From the NCBI GenBank assembly GCA_003486705.1, contig DNGE01000028.1, forward strand, positions 15,334-44,147: a stretch of DNA of 28,814 bases, given 5' to 3'. The notes under the pieces were generated by a model, which saw nothing but the letters and a program-made list of their open reading frames with translations, did no database searches and was not told where the DNA came from. The position numbers were made by a program, and so were the translations under genes. This document shows, piece by piece, positions 16,029-23,532 of the stretch. Positions within the stretch are counted from its first letter, which is position 1. Each line of letters opens with the position of its first letter. Origin of the DNA: Bacillota bacterium. GTDB lineage: Bacteria > Bacillota_I > Bacilli_A > MOL361 > Turicibacteraceae.

Positions 16029-17330
16029 ATGAAAAAATATTTAGCATTTATGCTAGTGGCTGGGATGTCTTTAACTGGGTTAGTTGCTTGTGGGGGGAAC
16101 GATACAACAGATGATTCAGACAAAAATTCATCTGAAGATAACACAACGACTGACAACTCAACAGATTCAAATGAAAAAGTTGAAATTAAACTTTGGCTAG
16201 ATTCTGATGCATATGCTGAAGCTTTAATTCCTGCTATCGAGGAAGCCTTACCAAATGTCAGCATTGTTTGGGAAAACGTGGGATCTGCAGATAGTCGTTC
16301 AAAACTTGAGCTTGATGGACCTGCTGGAGTGGGAGCAGATATTATTTTACAACCTCACGATAATATGGCAACATCAATGGAAGGTAAACTATTATTACCA
16401 TTAGATGCTGATTTAGCTGCAAAAATAGATGACAGAATGTTAGCGGGATCTGCAGATACAGCTAGATTTGATGGAACGTATTATGGAATTCCACTGTCAA
16501 CTGAATCAATGGCGTTATTTTATAACAAAACATTATTAGAAGCAAATGATTTTGAGGTTGCAACTTCATTTGAAATGATTAAAGAACAAGCTGCTATTTA
16601 TAACGATCCAACGCAAAATAAATACTTGATGCGTTTCCAACCTGGCGATGCTTATCATATGCATTATTTCTTAACGGCATTTGGATTTAATTTATTTGGT
16701 GAGGATCACACTGATCCAGATAACATTAATATTAATACCCCTGCTGTCGTTGACGGATTAGAGTACTTTAAATCAATGAAAGAATTCTTAAATGTACCGT
16801 ACGCTGATTTAAATTGGGACACAGTTCATGGAGAATTTGTAAAAGGTAATGTTCCATACATTATCGGGGGGCCATGGGAAATCGAAGAAATTAATAACGG
16901 TGCAGCAGACAATAATTTTGAATGGGGAATCACAACAGTTCCAACTATAAACGGTGTTCAACCTAAAACATTCTCTGGTAACATCATCGCGTCTGTCTCA
17001 GCTTATTCTAAACATCCGACAGAAGCAAAGCAGGTGTTAGATTTTATGACATCGAATGAAGGCTTACAAATCTTATTTGATACAACGGGTAAAATCCCAG
17101 CTTTAAAAGATAACTCAGTAATTAACGGTGTACTGGAAAATCCATATGTTGCAGGTATTTTAGAACAGGCCGCCTATGCAGAAGCAATGCCAACACTTGT
17201 AGAAATGGCTAAATATTGGACTCCAGCTGAAACGATGTTCCGCTCTGTTTGGGATGATTTAGCAACACCTGAACAAGCTGCATCAAAAGCTTTAGACGAT
17301 TATAACATGTCATTAGAAATGACAGAATAG
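16029..17330 (+). CDS. Extracellular sugar-binding lipoprotein (MalE-like ABC solute-binding protein)
   Basis: This 433-residue lipoprotein has a signal peptide ending in the lipobox LVAC, with lipidated Cys21. It is followed by a Thr/Ser/Asp-rich linker (about 24-48) and a family 1 solute-binding fold (about 50-430). Typical segments are IKLWLDSDAYAEALIPAIEE, the hinge stretch YYGIPLSTESMALFYNKTLL, PYIIGGPWEI and 'TSNEGLQILFDTTGKIPA'. The nearest relatives by pattern are maltose/maltodextrin-type binding proteins. It captures an oligosaccharide outside the cell and hands it to an ABC permease. Unusually, no permease or ATPase genes follow: the gene is terminated after about 70 bases. It must therefore use a permease encoded elsewhere or act as an alternative receptor. 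It is divergent from the GH2 gene, suggesting a shared substrate. Confidence 0.92.
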   Translation: MKKYLAFMLVAGMSLTGLVACGGNDTTDDSDKNSSEDNTTTDNSTDSNEKVEIKLWLDSDAYAEALIPAIEEALPNVSIVWENVGSADSRSKLELDGPAGVGADIILQPHDNMATSMEGKLLLPLDADLAAKIDDRMLAGSADTARFDGTYYGIPLSTESMALFYNKTLLEANDFEVATSFEMIKEQAAIYNDPTQNKYLMRFQPGDAYHMHYFLTAFGFNLFGEDHTDPDNININTPAVVDGLEYFKSMKEFLNVPYADLNWDTVHGEFVKGNVPYIIGGPWEIEEINNGAADNNFEWGITTVPTINGVQPKTFSGNIIASVSAYSKHPTEAKQVLDFMTSNEGLQILFDTTGKIPALKDNSVINGVLENPYVAGILEQAAYAEAMPTLVEMAKYWTPAETMFRSVWDDLATPEQAASKALDDYNMSLEMTE

Positions 17331-17396
17331 AGACTATTTCTCTAAAATTAAAGATATCGTAAAACTCTTAAACCTAACCCAACTCATATAAAGTTT

Positions 17397-17443
17397 AAAA
17401 GTTAGAAAAGCAGCTTAATTTAAGTCGCATTTCTAACTTTTTT
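17397..17443 (+). terminator. Terminator of the sugar-binding protein gene
   Basis: GTTAGAAA (17401-17408) pairs with TTTCTAAC (17430-17437), extended by GC pairs inside, and is followed by six T's. It confirms that the solute-binding protein gene is monocistronic. Confidence 0.85.
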
Positions 17444-17579
17444 ATTGGTTCTATTAACTATTTTTAATCTTTACTGTTATTTAGGTTCTTTACCGCGTGA
17501 AAAGGCTTTCTTGTTTTATTGTTAAAATTTAATGTGTACTGTATCATAAATATATATTACAAAAATGGAGGGAATGAGA

Positions 17580-17741
17580 TTGTCTATATTTGGATGGTTG
17601 TTAATCTTTATGATTGTGGTTCATGTCGCTATCGGACTTTGGAAAACGGAAAAATGGGAAAATCAAAACAAAGCGGGACAAGTAGATACCGATTTAGAAC
17701 AAAAAAACAAAGTCCATCTCTTTACATATTTCAAACGCTAA
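17580..17741 (+). CDS. Small single-pass membrane protein (53 aa)
   Basis: This very short gene reads (M)SIFGWLLIFMIVVHVAIGLW, then KTEKWENQNKAGQVDTDLEQ and a basic end HLFTYFKR. One N-terminal membrane helix is followed by a charged cytoplasmic-type tail. A GGAGGG Shine-Dalgarno (17568-17573) is correctly spaced (about 6 bases) from the TTG at 17580, but only one base or less from the in-frame ATG at 17574, so I prefer TTG. The product would gain two residues with the ATG. It has its own strong terminator directly after the stop. No family is recognised. Confidence 0.65.
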   Translation: MSIFGWLLIFMIVVHVAIGLWKTEKWENQNKAGQVDTDLEQKNKVHLFTYFKR

Positions 17742-17747
17742 TAGTAT

Positions 17748-17781
17748 AAGAAGGAGGATCTTGATGATCCTCCTTCTTTTT
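17748..17781. terminator. Strong hairpin between the small membrane protein and the 141-aa gene
   Basis: AGAAGGAGGATC (17749-17760) and GATCCTCCTTCT (17766-17777) form a perfect 12-bp stem with a TTGAT loop, followed by five T's on the plus strand. It also lies 12 bases downstream of the minus-strand gene that ends at 17793. The stem contains an SD-like AAGGAGG, which is incidental. Confidence 0.9.
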
Positions 17782-17792
17782 GATTTCCAGTG

Positions 17793-18218
17793 TTAAAATA
17801 GCTCTTGAAACGGTTTAAACGGTCTGTTTACCGTCACTTGATTCTGATTGGCTTGCTTCTCAAAGTTTCGACCACATTTATTAGTCTCATTTCCACTATT
17901 CACGACTGGATTAAAACTGTTTTGGTTATGGCTTGTTTCCTTATGACTGAATGCACGATGCTGACGCATATTTCCATTCGTTTTTTGTAACGGTTGTGCT
18001 GCACCTTCTACAAATAATGTTGGATGCGTTAGTTCACTTGTTTCATCATTTGTTTTCGGTCTTTCATCACTTCGATAATACGTCATATTTGATGGCACAC
18101 TCATTGTTTTATCCGTAAAATGAGGAATCACCTCTTTTGTGTGACGCGGTTTACCACTACCTTTACTTTTACGAACACCTTGATTAGCATTACCACTTAA
18201 CGTTTGATCATAGGCCAT
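17793..18218 (-). CDS. Hydrophilic, probably disordered protein (141 aa)
   Basis: I do not recognise a family. The protein is rich in Asn, Gln, Lys, Ser, Thr and His, has almost no hydrophobic stretches, and has no signal peptide, membrane helix or obvious repeat. It starts MAYDQTLSGNANQGVRKSKG and ends NQVTVNRPFKPFQELF. This composition suggests an intrinsically disordered protein, perhaps nucleic-acid or envelope associated. The start ATG (18216-18218) has an AAGGAGGGAG Shine-Dalgarno, which is strong evidence that the gene is real. It is monocistronic, with a hairpin on each side. Confidence 0.7.
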   Translation of the reverse strand: MAYDQTLSGNANQGVRKSKGSGKPRHTKEVIPHFTDKTMSVPSNMTYYRSDERPKTNDETSELTHPTLFVEGAAQPLQKTNGNMRQHRAFSHKETSHNQNSFNPVVNSGNETNKCGRNFEKQANQNQVTVNRPFKPFQELF

Positions 18219-18334
18219 TTAACTCCCTCCTTTTGTCCTGTGTCATGTCACATGATACATGTTATGACCTAACCATGATTGTTGCTTGTATGTTCAACAT
18301 TCACTCATACACTTTACGAAAACTTTAACCATAT

Positions 18335-18362
18335 TAAAAGCATAGCTGTTATCAGCTATGCT
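18335..18362 (-). terminator. Terminator of the 44-aa gene
   Basis: AGCATAGCTG (18339-18348) and CAGCTATGCT (18353-18362) form a perfect 10-bp stem with a 4-base loop. On the minus strand it is followed by TTTT (18335-18338). It lies 6 bases after the stop codon at 18369. Confidence 0.85.
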
Positions 18363-18368
18363 CCTTTA

Positions 18369-18503
18369 TTATAATCGCATATAATTATTTAAATAAGACA
18401 ACTCTTGATTGTACACTTCATGTAATTTCTCATCGAGTTCTTCTTTTTTCCCATTGATCATCATATTGATTTCTTCCGTTAAAATTTTAATGTAATTTTC
18501 CAT
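18369..18503 (-). CDS. Small helical protein (44 aa)
   Basis: This tiny gene reads MENYIKILTEEINMMINGKK followed by EELDEKLHEVYNQELSYLNN and YMRL. It is predicted to be two amphipathic helices around a Gly turn. The start ATG at 18501-18503 has an AGGAGA Shine-Dalgarno and the stop is followed at once by a strong terminator, so it is likely expressed. The helix-turn-helix hairpin with 'LDEKLHEVY' loosely recalls Spo0E-like phosphatases (SQELD..I..Y). However, the SQ signature is absent and the spacing is too short, so I leave it unassigned. Confidence 0.6.
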   Translation of the reverse strand: MENYIKILTEEINMMINGKKEELDEKLHEVYNQELSYLNNYMRL

Positions 18504-18599
18504 TGTGATTCTCCTTTATGTATCAAGCTTTAACTCCTTTATCAACATATGCTCAAACAGTAGAAATGTTACAACTTTTTACAACTTTTTTAACAAAAT

Positions 18600-20558
18600 T
18601 CACTCTACTATTGGAAACGTAACTCGGCGAAGTATCGTATTCGCCATTGGTGTTAAAGTAACCCATTCATCCGCGTTTGAATCTTCGTTAATCAACATTA
18701 GTTGTAAAAGCGGAGGTGAGATATAACCCTCAGATTCTTGTTTAAAAAACTGGAAATTTGTCATTGATTTTTTTATCCTATACATCGGTATTTTCTCGAG
18801 CGGCTTGACATGAAGGTCCCTAAACCCGTGGATAGGATATGTTTTTGTTTCAACCGCTATAGATTTCATTTCTTTAGCATACACTAGCGGTCCATAGCTG
18901 ATAAAGCCTTCACCAATTAAATCTTTATTTATCGTAGGACTTCCATAATATATGACCTGAACTGTTTCATCACCACACCATGTTTTTTTAATCACTATTC
19001 GATCAGCTAACTGTATAACCTCAGCATCTATAACTAAAAAATCACAGCCTGTTGCCCATCTTGGTTTTCTAATTTCTAAATCAAATGCAACGGATTGACT
19101 TACACTAATATTAAAACAAACATCAAAGCTCGATGGGTAATTTGTGACTTGTTCAATGACCACATCAACCCCATGAATAACAGATTTACAACTCGATGGC
19201 CCAAACAATGCTGCTACTAGACCACTCTTTTTAATAAAATACATCGATCGAATAAAATATGGCGTAATACGTCCTGCATTTGGAATACAACACACTGCTG
19301 CATCTTGATGGATTGGCGAGTATTTATACCTCGTTTGAATATTGTGAACACAATGGGGTTGATGCTCATGAAACACCCCTTCCATTGCGTAAGAATTATC
19401 CGATTTCAAATATGCAATGGACGGTTCCCTCGGATGCATCGCACCTAGTGCCGCATTATAATACAACCATTCCACTTTGTCTGCATAGCTTAAATCATTT
19501 GTCTTTTGAAGTAATAAAGAATATGAGTCTAGTAACTCCTGAATTGAACAGTACTCATACCCATTAACACCTGCCTTAGCCATGTCACCACCTATCCATT
19601 CATCACCAATCGGTCCCCCACTTGGCGTGACGTGCTGTTCTAATTTTTCTAAATATTTTGCCAGTCCTATTGTAAACCATTCATCAGTAGATGCAAAAGC
19701 CGCAATCGTTAATGCACGCAAGTGCTCATACGTATGAACCCCATGACCTTTAAACCGATAATTGGGATTCATTAAATTTTTAAGTTGGACATCTTCTTCA
19801 CCCGTCTTATACTTATTATAATCTTCAAATAAGAAGACGGCATAGGATAAATAAGTTTCATCCCCCGTTAACTGATACAGTTTCTCTAACGTATCCGTAA
19901 ATGTTAAGCCGTGACTTAATCCCGCAAATCCATCCGTTGCATAAAAAGGCGTTGACTCATCAATTGGATAAGCTTTCATCGTTAATCCTACTGCCCTTCT
20001 CACTGCATCTAATACTTTCTTATTTTGAGTTACTTCATAATACGCAAGCAATCCTCTAAACAACGTCGATTGCGCCCACAACTCTCCATTTTCTGTAGTG
20101 AAGTTATAACGAAGGTCCGGTTCATAAATCCCTAAATACCCATCTTCATCTTGCGATAACAAGATACGTTCAATATATGATTCCAACTTCTCTAAATAGC
20201 TTGGATTTTCAATCAACAATGTATGCCGAACAAATCCATCATACCAATTCGATTGTGTTTCACTATTCCACCAAAGATATTGCGCTTGGTTATGTGCGAT
20301 GATTGATTCTTCATCAACTGTGACATCAATCGCTTTAGCCTGATTAGATTCCTCTTTTATATTCCCAACATCTTTACTTTTAACCTTTGCACTTAATCGG
20401 TGTTTTCCATAAATATCATCCTCAATAATGAGGGACGGTACTAACTTATCTAAACAACCCACGTAGCCCTCACATAAATCAAAACGCATTTTATCATATA
20501 ACCACCCTTTCGGTTTCACATTTCCAAAGCTTATCCATTTTAATGTCTCTTCTCTCAT
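18600..20558 (-). CDS. GH127/DUF1680-type glycosidase (beta-L-arabinofuranosidase-like)
   Basis: This 652-residue protein of the DUF1680 superfamily (GH127/GH146 and relatives) has an (alpha/alpha)6 barrel followed by beta-sandwich domains. In characterised GH127 enzymes the active site holds a zinc bound by one Glu and three Cys, one of them the nucleophile. The equivalents here appear to be Glu335 and Cys337 (GYEYCSIQELLDS) and the vicinal Cys423-Cys424 (AVCCIPNAGR). Other family features are LLSQDEDGYLG, FKGHGVHTYEHLRAL and YADKVEWLYYNAALGAM. No signal peptide is present, so it should act in the cytoplasm. The substrate may be arabinosides or another furanoside, which cannot be decided. 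The start ATG has a GGAGAT-type SD. The gene is divergent from an AraC-type regulator that probably controls it. Confidence 0.9.
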   Translation of the reverse strand: MREETLKWISFGNVKPKGWLYDKMRFDLCEGYVGCLDKLVPSLIIEDDIYGKHRLSAKVKSKDVGNIKEESNQAKAIDVTVDEESIIAHNQAQYLWWNSETQSNWYDGFVRHTLLIENPSYLEKLESYIERILLSQDEDGYLGIYEPDLRYNFTTENGELWAQSTLFRGLLAYYEVTQNKKVLDAVRRAVGLTMKAYPIDESTPFYATDGFAGLSHGLTFTDTLEKLYQLTGDETYLSYAVFLFEDYNKYKTGEEDVQLKNLMNPNYRFKGHGVHTYEHLRALTIAAFASTDEWFTIGLAKYLEKLEQHVTPSGGPIGDEWIGGDMAKAGVNGYEYCSIQELLDSYSLLLQKTNDLSYADKVEWLYYNAALGAMHPREPSIAYLKSDNSYAMEGVFHEHQPHCVHNIQTRYKYSPIHQDAAVCCIPNAGRITPYFIRSMYFIKKSGLVAALFGPSSCKSVIHGVDVVIEQVTNYPSSFDVCFNISVSQSVAFDLEIRKPRWATGCDFLVIDAEVIQLADRIVIKKTWCGDETVQVIYYGSPTINKDLIGEGFISYGPLVYAKEMKSIAVETKTYPIHGFRDLHVKPLEKIPMYRIKKSMTNFQFFKQESEGYISPPLLQLMLINEDSNADEWVTLTPMANTILRRVTFPIVE

Positions 20559-20585
20559 CTCTATCTCCTCAACTAACTAAATCTT

Positions 20586-20598
20586 TGTTATACTAACA
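20586..20598. promoter_or_regulatory. Candidate operator 1: TGTTA-TAC-TAACA dyad
   Basis: A perfect inverted repeat with 5-base arms and a 3-base centre lies 28 bases upstream of the glycosidase start codon. It overlaps the likely -10 region of the minus-strand promoter. The half-site TGTTA/TAACA recurs in the second dyad 51 bases away, centre to centre. Confidence 0.4.
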
Positions 20599-20625
20599 CT
20601 ATACGATCCATTTAATTGGAAATCT

Positions 20626-20631
20626 TATAAT
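20626..20631 (+). promoter_or_regulatory. Candidate -10 element of the AraC-reductase operon
   Basis: A consensus TATAAT lies about 48 bases upstream of the AraC-type start codon. There is no good -35 at the proper distance, which would fit activator dependence. Confidence 0.4.
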
Positions 20632-20635
20632 AAAC

Positions 20636-20650
20636 TGTTAAGTATTAACA
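20636..20650. promoter_or_regulatory. Candidate operator 2: TGTTAA-GTA-TTAACA dyad
   Basis: A perfect 15-base inverted repeat with 6-base arms starts 4 bases after the candidate -10 of the AraC operon. It would cover the transcription start. It shares the TGTTA/TAACA half-sites with the dyad at 20586-20598, but with two more central bases. Confidence 0.42.
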
Positions 20651-20678
20651 CAATATTGCGAATGATAGGGGGACACTT

Positions 20679-21557
20679 ATGAGTACGCACACTGATTCAA
20701 CATACAAAGAAACAATCTCACATGGTGAGTTGGCGTTTCCTATTAAACTCTATCACACCATCTTAAAGAAAAAACAACATGATCTTTATTTGCACTGGCA
20801 TGCAGAAATGGAGATTATTTATATTGCACATGGTTTCGGAACATTTCAAATCGATAACGCACCACTTGATGTTTGTGAGGGGGATATTTTGTTTATTAAA
20901 AAAGGGGCCCTTCATTCTGGAACTGGTTCGACATTAGGATGTGAATGTTATACACTTGTTTTTAATTTGAGTTTTTTACAAAACCAAACATTTGATGTGG
21001 TTGAATCAACTTATTTGATGCCATTATCAAAAGAGGTATTAATGTTTCCACTTCGAATAAGCCCTGATGATTTGGGTTATGCAGCAATCCTTGATTGCAT
21101 TAAAAACATGATTCTTTTATTTGAGACAAAACCATGTGCTTTTGAGCTAATCGTTAAAGGAAACTTACTCAGCTTATTTGGTTTATTATTTCAAAATAAT
21201 CACATCATCACACTGAAGCAACCGCCGCTCATCAATAAAAAATTGACTGCTATAAAAGCTGTCATTGCTTATATCCATGAGCATTACGACCAAAAGATAT
21301 CCATCAAAACCCTAGCATCCATTTCAGGCTATAGCGACTATCATTTTATCCGTTTCTTTCAAGATGAAACCGGCATGAAATGTACTGATTATATGAACCA
21401 TGTCCGTCTTAGCAAAGCTCATCACCTCTTACAACAAAGTGATAAATCCATTACGGAAATCGCATTTGATTGCGGATATGAGAATTTGTCTTACTTTTGC
21501 AAAAAATATAAAAACCATTACGGAATGACACCAGCTAGCTCGCGCCGTCATTCATAA
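20679..21557 (+). CDS. AraC family transcriptional regulator with cupin sensor domain
   Basis: This 292-residue regulator has an N-terminal cupin/AraC-binding domain at about residues 20-170 (LYLHWHAEMEIIYIAHGFGT, GDILFIKKGALHSG). The C-terminal double helix-turn-helix domain is at about 192-290, with IKTLASISGYSDYHFIRFF and the second motif ITEIAFDCGYENLSYFCKKY. Such proteins usually bind a sugar and activate nearby carbohydrate genes. It is divergent from the GH127-type glycosidase gene and lies 12 bases upstream of an RmlD-like reductase, so these are its likely targets. The start ATG follows a GGGGG Shine-Dalgarno by six bases. Confidence 0.93.
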   Translation: MSTHTDSTYKETISHGELAFPIKLYHTILKKKQHDLYLHWHAEMEIIYIAHGFGTFQIDNAPLDVCEGDILFIKKGALHSGTGSTLGCECYTLVFNLSFLQNQTFDVVESTYLMPLSKEVLMFPLRISPDDLGYAAILDCIKNMILLFETKPCAFELIVKGNLLSLFGLLFQNNHIITLKQPPLINKKLTAIKAVIAYIHEHYDQKISIKTLASISGYSDYHFIRFFQDETGMKCTDYMNHVRLSKAHHLLQQSDKSITEIAFDCGYENLSYFCKKYKNHYGMTPASSRRHS

Positions 21558-21569
21558 GGAGATACGATC

Positions 21570-22427
21570 ATGAAAAAAATTCTAGTGACAGGTAGTGAAG
21601 GATTTCTTGCCTCACGTTTTATCAAACGATATAACGATCAATATGACATCACGGCCTTAAGTCGAAAAGAACTCGATATTACAAATGAGTCAGCAATCTA
21701 TCAGTTGTTTAAAAATAAACGTTTTGATCTTGTTTTTCACAGTGCAGCCATCTCGAATACTATGTCATGTGAGGAACAACCCGATCTTGCACAGCACATT
21801 AATACTTTAGGCACTCAACTCATTGCAAGAGGCTGTGAGTTACAAGGCAGCAAACTTATCTTTACTAGTAGTGATCAAGTGTATAATGGCACGGTTGAGT
21901 GCGGACCATATCTTGAGAATCAAGCGTGTCCAAACTCAGTGTACGCTCACACAAAATTTGAAGCAGAAAAACGAATTGCAAACGAATTAGACTCGTATTA
22001 CAACTTACGTTTAACTTGGTTATTTTCATTACCAGAATCACATTTACGTCTTAATCAAAATGTCTTTATGAACATTATCAATGCGGTTCAAAATAAGACG
22101 CCACTTTCAATGGCAGCTCATGAATTTCGAGGCATGACCTATGTATACGACGTCATTGATCAATTAATTCCCATGCTTCAACAACCATACGGCACTTATA
22201 ACTTCGGCAGTGAGAATGACCTATGTAGTGCAACAATCGGTAAAGAAATTGCCAAGCGACTTTACCCTACCTACGCCTCAGATTCAATTGTCATAACAGA
22301 TTTCGAGCGATTCAAAGATTCACCGCGCGATTTAAGGATTTCAACCGATAAATTAAAAGAATGCGAAATTCACTTCCCAACAACAATTGAAGGCATCGAA
22401 AAATGCTTATTTGATTTTTCCAATTAA
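21570..22427 (+). CDS. NAD(P)-dependent sugar-nucleotide reductase/epimerase (RmlD-like SDR)
   Basis: This 285-residue extended short-chain dehydrogenase begins with an NAD(P)-binding Rossmann fold (MKKILVTGSEGFLASRF). The third Gly of the usual GxxGxxG is Ala here. Asp36-Ile37 in 'ELDIT' and the HSAAIS stretch follow. The catalytic Ser is in FTSSDQVY, and Tyr125/Lys129 are in YAHTKFEAE. The C-terminal part resembles RmlD_sub_bind proteins, such as dTDP-4-dehydrorhamnose reductase (RmlD) and its relatives. It is translated from an AAGGAGA site 12 bases after the AraC stop, so the two form an operon. No other rml genes are nearby, which argues for a catabolic or accessory sugar role rather than rhamnose synthesis. 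Its substrate is unknown. Confidence 0.88.
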   Translation: MKKILVTGSEGFLASRFIKRYNDQYDITALSRKELDITNESAIYQLFKNKRFDLVFHSAAISNTMSCEEQPDLAQHINTLGTQLIARGCELQGSKLIFTSSDQVYNGTVECGPYLENQACPNSVYAHTKFEAEKRIANELDSYYNLRLTWLFSLPESHLRLNQNVFMNIINAVQNKTPLSMAAHEFRGMTYVYDVIDQLIPMLQQPYGTYNFGSENDLCSATIGKEIAKRLYPTYASDSIVITDFERFKDSPRDLRISTDKLKECEIHFPTTIEGIEKCLFDFSN

Positions 22428-22575
22428 ATTATCTCTTAAATTATCTTAACCTAATGATCAGCATTTATTTTTTTCAAGTACTTCTCACTCAAGAGACAAA
22501 CTTTTTATCAGATTCTTAATGATTTTCTTAAACATTTTGAAAATTTTATATAAAATTACAAAAATTTAAATATTT

Positions 22576-22604
22576 TTGTTAAAAAAACCCATTCTGTCCA
22601 TAAT
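22576..22604 (+). promoter_or_regulatory. Possible promoter of the lipoprotein gene
   Basis: TTGTTA (22576-22581), a 17-base spacer and CATAAT (22599-22604) lie about 30 bases upstream of the start codon. Each hexamer matches consensus at most positions. No terminator is evident after the preceding reductase gene, so some read-through is possible. Confidence 0.45.
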
Positions 22605-22635
22605 ATCACTATATTTAATAATGGAGATGATATGA

Positions 22636-23499
22636 ATGAGACTATTATGGATTGCAAGTGTTTGTTTACTACTATCAGCGTGTACAGTAAACATTCAGTT
22701 TTATCCGACAGAAGTACCAACACAATCAGGAACAGATACAAACACATCTGTTGACACGTCAGACACAACGACGGATGGCCAATCAGCACAGACAACTGAA
22801 ACAGAAGAATCACAGACGTCAACGGTTGAAACAGCACGCACAGCAATACCTTATGCACTTGAACAGAAATTTGTGAGTTTACTTCAATACACAGAGGAAC
22901 CTGATGATTTAACAAGAAGTCTAACTGAATTTATTTATTATGCCACTTGGTTTAATCCACCCGTTGATAACTTTACATCCATCGACGAAGCCGATGCAAC
23001 GTATTTACTTAAAGCGGCTATTATGAGTACACAACCTATCGATATTGATCAAATTACAGATGTTGATCAACGTAACTATATTGAAACAAATTCTCTTAAT
23101 GGCTATATTCTAAAAGAGCACGTATTAACCACGGCGCAGTACTTATTTGCCACAGATGTTTCAGCAGAATTAGCAAACACCGACATGATTCAGTGGGATG
23201 AAGAAAAACAGGCCTATTACCCACCTGAAACGTCACTTACCATCTATAATCCGGTCATTTTAGATTATAAAGAATTAGCAAATTGCTATGTGGTAACATA
23301 CGCGCTTCCTCAACAAGTATTATCCTCAGAAGGATTGTATTCCTACGATGATTTACCTGTTGATTCTCAAGATTATTTATCTTTAGCAGAAGCCGTCTTA
23401 AATTGTGATCAACACGAAATGGTGATTAATAAAAACGAAGATGGCACACTTACTTTAGTGAGTCACCAATTAATTGACGATACGTTAATCGAACAATAA
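22636..23499 (+). CDS. Putative lipoprotein of unknown function
   Basis: This 287-residue protein has a short signal peptide ending in the lipobox LSAC (Cys16). A low-complexity linker rich in Thr, Ser, Asp and Gln follows (about 28-65). The globular acidic domain (about 70-287) starts IPYALEQKFVSLLQYTEEPD and ends LVSHQLIDDTL. I recognise no domain in it. The Thr/Ser-rich linker resembles that of the sugar-binding lipoprotein at 16029, a habit of this organism's lipoproteins. The ATG at 22636 is close to another ATG at 22632 in a different frame. A GGAGAT sequence upstream serves as SD. A terminator overlaps the end of the gene. Confidence 0.8.
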   Translation: MRLLWIASVCLLLSACTVNIQFYPTEVPTQSGTDTNTSVDTSDTTTDGQSAQTTETEESQTSTVETARTAIPYALEQKFVSLLQYTEEPDDLTRSLTEFIYYATWFNPPVDNFTSIDEADATYLLKAAIMSTQPIDIDQITDVDQRNYIETNSLNGYILKEHVLTTAQYLFATDVSAELANTDMIQWDEEKQAYYPPETSLTIYNPVILDYKELANCYVVTYALPQQVLSSEGLYSYDDLPVDSQDYLSLAEAVLNCDQHEMVINKNEDGTLTLVSHQLIDDTLIEQ

Positions 23500-23532
23500 C
23501 AAAAACCTCTAGCACATGCTAGAGGTTTTTGT
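23499..23532. terminator. Bidirectional terminator overlapping a convergent gene end
   Basis: ACAAAAACCTCTAGCA and TGCTAGAGGTTTTTGT form a perfect 16-bp stem with a CA loop. It starts at the last base of the lipoprotein stop codon, and its right arm encodes the last codons and stop of the minus-strand flavoprotein gene. Confidence 0.9.

Noticed and set aside
17519..17749. A 76-residue open frame on the plus strand
   Set aside because: It lacks a proper Shine-Dalgarno and overlaps in another frame the better supported 53-residue membrane protein at 17580-17741.
18369..18503. Calling the 44-residue protein a Spo0E phosphatase
   Set aside because: The SQELD signature is missing and the loop between helices is too short.
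22556..22915. Minus-strand open frame of 119 residues
   Set aside because: It is antisense to the lipoprotein signal peptide and linker, and is explained by the Thr/Ser-rich codon pattern of that gene.
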